Assembly (NCBI RefSeq): GCF_027172205.1
Contig: NC_070619.1
Coordinates: forward strand, 6,812,959-6,876,958
DNA: 64,000 nucleotides
Direction of reading: 5' to 3'
Origin: Podarcis raffonei
Lineage: Eukaryota; Chordata; Lepidosauria; Squamata; Lacertidae
Both the position numbers and the translations under genes were made by a program. Position 1 is the stretch's first letter, and each line of letters begins with the position of its first letter. This document shows, in pieces, positions 35,280-45,800 of the stretch. The notes below the pieces were generated by a model. That model was not told the DNA's origin, did not search any database, and saw only the letters and a program-made list of their open reading frames with translations.

Positions 35280-35760
35280 TTCAACTGAAAAAATTAACAG
35301 AGATATATCAAACATAAATAATAAAAAACAAGATCAAGGAATCTCCTGGACTTTTCTCCTCCCCTTCGTGGTCCTATTATTAATCCTTTCCTCTCGTATC
35401 CTTTATCATCATCCAAACCCTTTACCCCTTCCATTATGTCCAGAATCAACCTTAAACTATTCCAATCCTGCTAATGATTTTGAACTGTCTTATAAATTTT
35501 CCCCATTCCTTATTAAAATTTTGGTCTTCCTGATTTCTGACTCCTCCGGTCATTTTAGCCATTTCGGCTTAGTCTATCAACTTCATCTGCCATTCTTTTC
35601 TGGTGGAAACTTTAGCTTCTTTCCATCTCTGGACAAATCACATCCGTGCAGCCGTGGTCACATACATGAATAGTCTTTTCTGCTCCCTTGGGATTTTGGC
35701 ACCTAGAATTCCTAAAAGGAAGGCTTCAGGGTTTGATCCCACAATGCAGTAGGATATGCT
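35280..35760 (-). mobile_element. L1-derived 3' fragment
   Basis: It shares TTAGCCATTTCGGCTTAGTC and other blocks with 54985-55580, in the same orientation. The poly-A side is at left. Confidence 0.5.
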
Positions 35761-35799
35761 TCATACAATCGACGTCCTGGGAACATAAACAAAACCTAT

Positions 35800-36112
35800 T
35801 CCGATAGGGGACACCCCTCAGTCTGCCACTTAGAACTTAGTAAATAAACACCGATAGGTACAGACAAATTCCTAAGGTATGAGGATATCTGAAAGTCATA
35901 CTCGTATTGGGTTCCAGCTGCGCCCGGGCTACAAATTACATAAGACCTGGATTGCAGGTCACTATGTGAGATGTCCCAAAGTCTTTGCCTCAGGGATTCG
36001 AGGGCAGTGTCGTAACCCAGATAATATAAGAGGGATGATGGCAGGCCAATCGAGGTGGCTTTTCTGGTCATAGTTTTCAGCCACGGGTTCAGCAACTTGG
36101 TTCCAGAACTCA
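35800..36112 (-). mobile_element. LINE family V fragment
   Basis: Pieces encode IGLPSSLLYYLGYDTALESL and LRQRLWDI, matching MGIPQQTV...IRQRIWDVE of the copy at 19455. Confidence 0.6.
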
Positions 36113-36203
36113 ATCCGTTTCCTGGAAGTCGATTCAACTTCCAAGAAGTTCGCAAACCAAGGCGTGGCTTCCGATTGGCTGGTTGGTCCTGGAATAATAA
36201 TAA

Positions 36204-36838
36204 TAGTTGTTGTTGTTGTTTAGTCGTTTAGTCGTGTCCGACTCTTCGTGACCCCCTGGACCAGAGCACGCCAGGCACTTCTGTCTTCAACTGCCTCCCG
36301 CAGTTTGGTCAAACTCATGCTGGTAGCTTCAAGAACACTATCCAACCATCTTGTCCTCTGTTGTCCCCTTCTCCTTGTGCCCTCCATCTTTCCCAACATC
36401 AGGGTCTTTTTCAGGGAGTCTTCTCTTCTCATGAGGTGGCCAAAGTATTGGAGCCTCAGCTTCAAGATCTGTCCTTCCAGTGAGCACTCAGGGCTGATTT
36501 CCTTCAGAATGGAGAGGTTTGATCTTCTTGCAGTCCATGGGACTCTCAAGAGTCTCCTCCAGCTCCATAATTCAAAAGCATCCATTCTTTGGCAATCAGC
36601 CTTCTTTATGGTCCAGCTCTCACTTCCATACATCACTACTGGGAAAACCATAGCTTTTACTATAACGGACCTTTGTTGGCAAGGTGATGTCTCTACTTTT
36701 TAAGATGCTGTCCAGGTTTGTCATTGCTTTTCTCCCAAGAAGCAGGTGTCTTTTAATTTCGTGACTGCTGTCACCATCTGCAGTGATCATGGAGCCCAAG
36801 AAAGTAAAATCTCTCACTGCCTCCATTTCTTCCCCTTT
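36204..36838 (-). mobile_element. BovB LINE 3' part with open frames
   Basis: The minus strand encodes MEAVRDFTFLGSMITADGDS, then a frameshift near 36640, then a 143-codon frame from FPVVMYGSESWTIKKADCQR to VTKSRTRLND. Confidence 0.94.
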
Positions 36839-36935
36839 TAATAGTAATAATTTATTTAAACCCCGCCCATCTGGCTGAGTTTCCCCAGCCACTCTGGGCG
36901 GCTCCCAATCGAGTGTTAAAAACAATACAACGATA
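36839..36935 (-). mobile_element. CR1/L2-group LINE (family A), 3' end
   Basis: AATAATTTATTTAAACCCCG and CCATCTGGCTGAGTTTCCCC: only the tail is present. Confidence 0.78.
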
Positions 36936-37080
36936 CAGCTGGAAACAATAGCCGGCAGTCAAAATGGACGTTCGGCTTCCCAAAAAACGTTTGCAAACTG
37001 GAACGCTTACTTCCGGGTTTGTGGTGTTCGGGAACCGATCTGTTCCTCAGCGCAGCTGTTCAGGAACCAAGGTACCACTG

Positions 37081-37760
37081 TAACTCGAAAGAAGTGGGGT
37101 GGAGACATTTCATTCCGGATCTGCTAGGTGGAGCCCATACGGAGGATGAAGACAGGTGGGTGTCTCGCCCCCCACCCCATAAACATAAATCCTGGCTATG
37201 CCCATGGAAGGAAAGGCTCATATTGTGTTCCCTTGATACCCGACGATGAACCAGAGCAGTGGTTTAGTTGGGCAATTTTAGAATCATGCATAATGGCCCT
37301 TAGGGGGTGCCCTATAGATGGCAATTCTTATCGCTTGCTTTATTTCAGAATGTGGGCAAGCCGGTCCTGCTGCGTTTGGGGTTTTCTTCCTTGAGTGGGG
37401 GGACAGAGTGCTGAGTCCCCCCCCTCCGGACATCTGCTCTCAAGTTCTTCTGACCCCCCTGGCAGCTGACAACTTCCCTTTAGCACATGGCTGAGATTTT
37501 CTGTGACATTTCCAAGCCCGCTTCCAAATGTGTGATGATATGAAAGGTCAGTCAGAACCACCGGGGATGGGGGAGGTGTATCAGATTCCCTGGCGCTCAT
37601 CACCTGCTGAGGGCCGTGACTCAGCCCCCCGTAAGAACACGCGATTGTCTTGCTATTTGCTACTCTTTCCACCAAGGAGGGGAAAACCCCCAGCACCAGT
37701 GTGTACCATCAATCAGGAGAGCATACACTCCAATATTTCTGAAAATAGGAACGTCCTACT
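37081..37760. other. Unassigned intergenic DNA
   Basis: No repeat family or exon was recognised. It includes a CTCF-like CCCTTAGGGGGTGCC near 37290 and an ARE/AP-1-like TGACTCAGC near 37618; both are single motif matches. Confidence 0.35.
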
Positions 37761-37761
37761 C

Positions 37762-38245
37762 TATAATAATATTTTTTTATTATTTATACCCTCCCCAACC
37801 ACTCTCGGCGGCTTCCAACATATATAAAAACATAATAAAACTATACAAAAGGTAAAGGGACCCCTGACCACTAGGTCCAGTTGTGGCCGACTCTGGGGTT
37901 GCGGCGCTCGTCTCGCTTTATTGGCTGAGGGAGCCGGCGTACAGCTTCCGGGTCATGTGGCCAGCAGGACTAAGCTGCTTCTGGCAAACCAGAAACTCCG
38001 TTTACCTTCCTGCCGGAGCGGTACCTATTTATCTACTTGCACTTGATGTGCTTTTGAACTGCTAGGTTGGCAGGAGCAGGGACAGAGCGACGGGAGCTCA
38101 CCCCGTCGCGGGGATTCGAACCGCCGACCTTCTGATTGGCAAGTCCTAGGCTCTGTGGTTTAACCCACAGTGCCACCCACGTCCCTTAACTATACAAAGC
38201 TGCCTTCAAATGTCTTCTAAAGGTTGTATGGTTGCTTATCTCCCT
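37762..38245 (-). mobile_element. CR1/L2-group LINE (family A), 3' end, split by a SINE
   Basis: Left part TTATTTATACCCTCCCCAAC...; right part from 38190 (CAAAGCTGCCTTCAAATGTC). The SINE duplication AACTATACAAA joins them. Confidence 0.8.
37851..38186 (-). mobile_element. Sauria-type SINE
   Basis: Full length; the duplication AACTATACAAA is on both sides, inserted in the LINE tail. Confidence 0.94.
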
Positions 38246-38324
38246 GGCTCAGAGTGGGGGGATTGCATTAACTGTTGTGTTCTGAAGACAAAGGAAAGGA
38301 CTCCTGACGACATTCAGTAAAGCA

Positions 38325-38716
38325 AAACGAGAGACCAAATGTTCAAATGTTTCTTTATTGAGTATGCTGTGTGTTCTTGCACAAGCAGTTAAACAGAAGC
38401 TTATTACTGACACAAAGCTACGTACGTAAAACCAGTGGTATTTTACAGACTTCACTGAAGTGTTCCATTATAAAAATGTGTTTTTAAAAGACACACGTTT
38501 AAGCCAATGGAATATAAAATAAGTAAATAAAAAACAACAACTGCCCGTGGTTGAGTTGTAAATAAACTACCTTATTTTTTCAATTATATACATAAAGTTA
38601 TTTTCCAAAGGGCAGTGCCAAGGAAGGCATGTTCACTTAACATGTTTCAGTAAATATCCAAAATAGTATTTACATCAGATTTGTACATAGATCTTTCAAC
38701 TTCCCACAGATCCTGA
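38325..38716 (-). other. NMRK2: NMRK2 3' UTR, probably a separate last exon
   Basis: An acceptor-like stretch (TTTGCTTTTCAG) ends at 38717. With the donor at 38817 it defines a candidate 101-base UTR intron. The region is repeat-poor, AT-rich, and ends near an AATAAA signal. Confidence 0.6.
38354..38359 (-). terminator. NMRK2 polyadenylation signal
   Basis: AATAAA on the minus strand, about 460 bases beyond the stop codon. It is the best candidate end of the NMRK2 transcript. The surrounding 86 bases recur inverted at 30616-30700. Confidence 0.6.
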
Positions 38717-38817
38717 AAAGCAAACATAAGGCAATTAATACCCAAAGCATTATGAGGAAGATGCAAAGAGCAAAGTAGAAAATAACCTCCTCCCCTTTCA
38801 TCCAGGAGCATATTCAC

Positions 38818-38903
38818 CTATGAGTGATTCAAAAGCTTGTTCTGTATTTCTTTAAAGACTTCCATGTAAAGATCATCTCTGGACTTCAGCCCATCCAGAT
38901 AAA
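38818..38903 (-). CDS. NMRK2: NMRK2 coding exon 7 (C terminus and stop)
   Basis: 86 nt encoding [20 protein letters not shown] to LLNHS and a TAG stop. Acceptor CTTCTTTTCAG. The stop codon is followed at once by GTGAATATG, which looks like a splice donor, so the rest of the 3' UTR may lie in another exon. Confidence 0.92.
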
Positions 38904-41900
38904 CTGAAAAGAAGAACAGGCAGTTGTGAATTTCACATGCGGGGATGCCAGTAAATAAATCAACATGACAGTTTTGCATGGACGCGGGTGGCGCTGTGGG
39001 TTAAACCACAGAGCCGAGGACTTGCCGATCAGAAGGTTGGTGGTTCGAATCCCCGTGACGGGGTGAGCTCCCGTTGCTCGGTCCCTGCTCCTGCCAACCT
39101 AGCAGTTCAAAAGCACGTCAAAGTGCAAGTAGATAAATAGGTACCACTCCAGTGGGAAGGTAAATGGCGTTTCTGTGCGCTGCTCTGGTTCGCCAGAAGC
39201 GGCTTAGTCATGCTGGCCACATACCCGGAAGCTGTACACTGGCTCCCTCGGCCAATAAAACGAGATGAGCGCCACAACCCCAGAGTTGGCCACGACTGGA
39301 CCTAATGGTCAGGGGTCCCTTTACCTTTACCTTAAGAGATCTAACCCACTAGAGTCAGGCTCGCAAGTGAGTATGATCCATTGAATCCAGTGAGGCTTAT
39401 TTGCTTATTCACCAGACTCTTGCTCTGGCCAAAATAAAGAGCAGCTGAACACAGCACTGCCCTGCTGGCTCAGTGGATTTTTGGCAGCAAGGAGGTGGTA
39501 ATTTGAGTGAGGAGGTAGACTCAATGAGGGAGAATGATCCCCGCATATCTGGAGCCGGCACAAGTGCTTATAAAAGGGCGGCTCAACGGTGCAGTATTGT
39601 GGGAAATGATATTTACTTATTCAAAGTACTATGTGGTTGGTTCTTAGGGCTAACACCCTCACAAGTTGACAAAGGAGACAGAGGTGATTTTATTATCTAT
39701 AATCAAACTTTAAAAATAAATTAATTAAGGCCGAGGGCCTTCTGGCGGTTCCCTTGCTATGAGAAGCCAAGTTACAGGGAACCAGGCAGAGGGCCTTCTC
39801 GGTAGTGGCACCCGCCCTGTGGAACGCCCTCCCACCAGATGTCAAAGAGAAAAATAACTACCAAACTTTTAGATGACATCTGAAGGCAGCCCTGTTTAGA
39901 GAAGCTTTTAATCTTTAATAGGTTATTGTATTTTAGTGTTCTGTTGGAAGCCGCCCAGAGTGGCTGGGGAAACCCAGCCAGATGGGCGGGGTATAAATAA
40001 TAAATTATTATTAATTATTATTATTACATTAGCAAGCATACAAAATAAGCAACCCTGAAATTATTGGCTGAGAGAATTTGATTGTTTAACTATTTTTAAC
40101 AATATTACTGGTGCGTTCAAAATGCCTTTGGGAAGAAGGGCAGGATATAAACTGAAGAGACGACTAAGCAAAACTAAAAGAAACAATTTTATCACCTAGC
40201 TCAGGATTAGGAAACCTCTAGCCCTCCGGATGGGCTGTACACACTTTTGCTCATCCCGTGTCTAAAAAACATGGCTCCAGGCAGTTCTTCACTTACCCTG
40301 TATTTTCTAGGCATAGATCCGAGCGGTTTGCTTTGGCCCAGCCACTTCCCCCCCAGAAACACTCTCTTCCGTGCTAAATCGGAACAAACAGCAATCCATG
40401 GGAAAACCGACTGCCTTTTGTTCCGATTCAGCACTAAAGCATGGGTTTTCCCAGGGGAAAGTGGAGGTGTGGATAAGCCCCATGTTGGACTACAACTCCC
40501 ATTAAGACTTGACCGTTGGCCATTTCTGGGGTTGACGGGATGTTTAGGCACAATGTGAGGGCCAAAGATTCCCCACCTGGGGCTTTCCAAACTGTGTACC
40601 ACAGCATATTTAGTGCGTCTGCCGCAGCATGTAGGTATGTTGTGCGAACGCCCTCTGTGCTCCTCTCAGGGCTGGAAAGGGGTTAGTTTGACCTCTGGTT
40701 TGCTAGTAAAGCTGAATTACCGCATTTTTTGCTCTATAAGACGCACCAGACCACAAGACGCACCTAGTTTTTGGAGGAGGAAAACAAGGAAAAAATATTC
40801 TGAATCTCAGAAGCCAGAACAGCAAGAGGGATCGCTGCGCAGTGAAAGCAGCAATCCCTCTTGCTGTTCTGGCTTCTGGGATAGCTGCGCAGCCTGCATT
40901 CGCTCCATAAGACGCACGCACATTTCCCCTTACTTTTTAGGAGGGAAAAGGTGAGTCTTATAGAGCAAAAAATACGGTACTTTGTCGCAAAACAATGCAT
41001 GTCTTAAAAAGGGTGCCACCAACATGAGATGTTTGGAAAGCTCTGCTCTAAGCACATCACATTAAAAAAAAATTTATCACATTCAAACATTTGCATGACA
41101 CTCCAAGAGTTCTTTCTAAGTCAGAGTCAAGCTATTGCAAGTTGTCTCTTACCAACATCCACTTCGTTAGCCTCCATTTCCTTCCTGTGCTTAAGATACA
41201 TGGGCCATACGTGGCCATCGAAGAGACCAGGGGGGTCCGGTACTGTGTATTTACGTGTACTGCAAACAGAAAAGGAATTTGTTAATCTATAGGCAACCTA
41301 AGGCCCGGGGGCCGGATGCAGCCCAATCGTCTTCTCAACCCGGCCCACGGACGGTCTGGGAATCAGCGTGTTTTTACATGACTAGAATGTATCCTTTTAT
41401 TTAAAATACATCTCTGGGTCCTATGTGGGGCATAGGAATTCATTCATCCCCCCCCCAAATATAGTCCGGTCCCCCACATGGTTTGTGGACGATGGACCAG
41501 CCCACAGCTGGGGCCTCGAAGAGTCGGACACGACTAATGGACTAAACAACAACTGAATTCCCACATTGGGTTTGTACAGCAGTGTCGGTAAGCACTTCTG
41601 TGCCATCATCAACTACTGGGTTAGATGGTTTCTCTCAATTTCTCATCCCCCCCCCCCCAGTCTTCAGTTCTCTTTATCACAAGTGTTTGGATTATTATTT
41701 TTAAGCCGACGGTAAAATTCACCAGCATTTTAGTGTTGATTTCTTCTAATCTACGTATTTTTGTATGCAGTTATGTCTATGTTAAACCACAGAGCCTAGG
41801 ACTTGCCGATCAGAGGGTTGGCGGTTCGAATCCCCGCGATGGGATGAGCTCCCGTTGCTCAGTCCCTGCTCCTGCCAACCTAGCAGTTTGAAAGCACATC

Positions 41901-42846
41901 AAAGTGCAAGTAGATAAATAGATACCGCTCCGGCGGGAAGGTAAACGGCGTTTCCGTTCGCTGCTCTGGTTCGCCAGAAGCGGCTTAGTCCTGCTGGCCA
42001 CATGACCTGTACACCGGCTCCCTCGGCCAGTAAAGCGAGATGAGCACTGCAACCCCAAAGTCGGTCACGACTGGACCTAATGGTCAGGGGTCCCTTTACC
42101 TTTACCTTTATGTCTAACCTATACAATTTTGCAAGACGATTTCCCTTAATGTAATATGGTTTTTTTGTGTATTATTTGCCCTACCACATGCATTTTTGTA
42201 TACAGTACAAAAATCTGGAGAACTGAACTGCAAAATTCAGAGAAGTGTGACTTCGAATCATAGAATCAGAGATGGAAAGGACCACGAGAGGGTTATCTCA
42301 TCCAATCCTCTGCAATGCAGGAATCTTTTAGCCTGACATGGACCTCAGAAGTTTTCCAATTCTGCAACTTGCAATTATGTCGTAGGGATGAGGTGAATAC
42401 CACATGAAATTTCAGCGTCACAATATTAAAGTCGAAGAGCCCTTCTTACCTCCTCCTCCACTTGCATTCACTGTATGGGACTGCTAGATAATAGCGTTTG
42501 TCGAACAAGTCAATCAGTGGTCTGCAGGTGAGAAAAATTAAGGTTTGAAATTACTTGAGAAATGATCTTTCCTAAACCACATGGTTGCACAAAGTCATAC
42601 TGTTGTTTGTGATGAATAGTAATACTGTGGGTGGGGCAGGGGTTGTTGTTTTCGTTTGTTATTATGTTGTGTGTTTTTGCGTTTTCATATTGTAAACCAC
42701 CCTGCGATCTTCGGATGGTGGTGTTGAAATTTAATAAATAATAAAATCATTATAATCATCACCATTAACGATTTCTAGGGTCTCTCGCAACAGGGGCCCA
42801 GAGTGGCTGGGAAAACCCAGCCAGATGGGCAGGGTATAAATAATAA

Positions 42847-42891
<45 letters not shown>

Positions 42892-45800
42892 GACTGGCAG
42901 AGACAATCAAGTGTTATACAGAGAGCAGGTGATATGTTTGCAGATGAAGCTCTTATTCAAAGCCCAGCACCAGGGGTCAATAGGACAGGCGCAACCAAAT
43001 GCATACTTTAAAGTGGACGCGGGTGGCGCTGTGGTCTAAACCACAGAGTCTAGGGTTTGCTGATCAGAAGGTGGGTGGTTCGAATCCCCGCGACGGGGTG
43101 AGCTCCCGTTGCTCGGTCCCAGCTCCTGCCAACCTAGCAGTTCAAAAGCACACCAGTGCAAGTAGATAAATAGGTACCGCTCCAGGGGGAAGGTAAACGG
43201 CATTTCCGTGCGCTGCTTTGGTTTTGCCAGAAGCAGCTTAGTCCTGCTGGCCACATGACCCGTAAAAACTGTCTGCGGACAAACGCTGGCTCCCTCGGCC
43301 AGTAAAGTGAGATGAGCGCCACAACCCCAGAGTCATTTGCGACTGGACTTAACTGTCAGGGGTCCTTTACCTTTACCTTTTTTTTACTACGAAAAAAAGG
43401 CAAATATATCTTACCTGTAGTTGTAAAGAAGGAAACCTTCAACAATCAGTATATGGGTGTCATCAGAACTGGGCTGCTTTGATTCACAGGAAACACTCAC
43501 TCCATGGGATCGGGCAAACTTCATGGGATTTTCAATCCATGCATGAACAGTGCTCACCATCGCATCCATATCCAAAGAAGCCAGCACTAGGTGGGAAATA
43601 TATATATATGCACACAGACACGCAGAAAAGTCAGTAAGGAAATAAAGACGAAAAACTCAAGAGTGTGAAAGTGTGTAAATTAAACGTGTATTTATAGAAT
43701 GGTGCAGATTTTACTGTTAAGTCTTTATTTAATAATATTATAGTGATAAAAATAAAATATATACTTAGGAAAATATACATTACTGCATCCTACAGCGAAC
43801 ACCGCTCTTACCATCCCATTGTTTAAATCCGTCTTCCCCGACTTGTATTTGATCTTGTGGCTGAAATATAGTGACCAATAAAACATTGCTGCAAACGCAG
43901 GGTGATCAGTTTTATCTACGATCCGATCACAACCTGGACACTACTGCAAAATACACACACACAACGGAGGCAAAGGTGCTGACTTAGCAAAAACAGCTGT
44001 GCTGCAGAACAAACGACAATACCAACATAACCCCCAGCCCCGCCGATCCACCCTAGACCCAAGCTAGCCGCTCTCCATTTTTTGCTATTTTTCCCCCGTT
44101 GCGGTGACCAACTCGCCTACATGAGGACACCTGGGGTCACCCGCTGAATAGCAGGTAAGTAAGAAAGCCGATAGATAAGGGCTGATTATGGTTGGAGGGG
44201 CAGTGTCCCATTTTGCGCTGATTCAGGGGTGGAGAACCTTGGGCACTCCAGATGTTTAGTATCTCCAACCAACCGAGGACAGCATGGCCAAGAGTCAAGG
44301 TTGGTGGGGGTTGTAGCCTAAGAACAGGCATCTCCAACCTTCGGCCCTCCAGATGTTTAGGACTACAATTCCCATCATCCCTGACCACTGGTCCTGTTAG
44401 CTAGGGATCATGGGAGTTGTAGGCCAAAACATCTGGAGGGCCGCAGGTTGGGGATGCCTGCCTAAGAACATCTAAGGAGGTCAAATTTTCCACACTCCTG
44501 CCGTGTTGCACCAGCCGCCACTGGTGGGACTCGGCCACACAGACATGTGCACACAAACATGTGTCAGTGTCCTATATGCACCAGGTAAGGTACACACATG
44601 TGATCTCCAGACCTGGCACAGATATGAAACTGCTTGTTCTCGCATATCTGAACTGGGATTCTGGGGGGAAAGTTGGGAATAAATAATCATGTGGTGCATG
44701 CGGTGTAGAAAGGAAATGGAGTGGGAAAGATGGGGGGAGACTTTCTAAGCTCTGTAGCAAATTAATTTTGCCAGGTTAAGCTACATTTTTGAAATAAAAC
44801 AACACCCCCAAAGAAGTGCACAGGTGAAAATTATATTTTTTAACAGCTGAGTAGTGTGTGTGTGTGTGTGTGTGTAACTGCAATTCAAGTTCTACAAAAT
44901 TAAAGTAATGCTGGAAGGGCATTTCTAAGGAGCAGTAATAATTTTGGTTAAAGGAAATGACAACACACGTTATGTACTGAAGTTCTCACCCTGGGCCAGC
45001 AGGGGGATACTGTAGATAGTTATGCAAATAAGGGATCGAAAGTGACGTTCAGCGATTGGATAGTTTTAGAAAATTTTTACAGTTACGTTGTACTGGAGCT
45101 CTATATAAGCAGGCTGGCTGAACCCTTCAGTTCAGTTCTGTTCTGGCCTGTGAATAAACAAGAGCTGTTTGAAGAATCGCTGTGTCGTCTGATATGTTCA
45201 CCCATAACTTAACAACACAAATGATTTGGGCTTAATGTGACTTGCTTAGAGTCACTTTACACAGGAACATATATCCGTGTTCCTAGCTCAGTGCAGTCTC
45301 CAGGATTTCAGGCAGGGTTATGCCACAAATCAAACCTTTTGCTCTACCAATGAGTTATGGCTTTCCCAAAAGGGAAAAAATAAGGCCACAGAGGGCATAA
45401 AGTGAAATCCTCTGGTGGTGGAAGGGGGACACCCCCAAAGTATACAGTGGTTCCTTGGGTTACATATGCTCCAGGTTACATACGCTTCAGGTTACAGACT
45501 CCGCTAACCCAGAAATAGTGCTTCAGGCTAAGAACTTTGCTTCAGGATGAGAACAGAAATCGTGCTCCGGCGGCAGTGGGAAGCCCCATTAGCTAAAGTG
45601 GTGCTTCAGGTTAAGAACAGTTTCAGGTTAAGAACGGACCTCCGGAACGAATTAAGTACTTAACCCGAGGTACCACTGTATTTCTTTTAATTAGCTACAA
45701 TGGCTAATTTGGGGTGGGGTGTTAAACTACTTTTCTGCGGAGGGGAGAACTGTCCTCTGGGGCTGAAATCTTGCACAATATACACGAAAACAGCTGCAAC

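Larger units (their letters stand above)
36090..37080. mobile_element. Tigger-like MITE (type C) split by BovB and a LINE tail
   Basis: Left part ATCCGTTTCCTGGAAGTCGA (36106) and right part from GGACGTTCGGCTTCC to CAAGGTACCACTG (37080) belong to one MITE. BovB (36204-36838) and a family A tail (36839-36935) lie between. Confidence 0.65.

Noticed and set aside
37285-37320. CTCF site near CCCTTAGGGGGTGCC
   Set aside because: Only a partial match to the core; kept as a remark and not as a feature.
39473-39724. 83-codon frame as an extra NMRK2-locus gene
   Set aside because: It is on the opposite strand, has no known domain, no clear promoter and no splice support.
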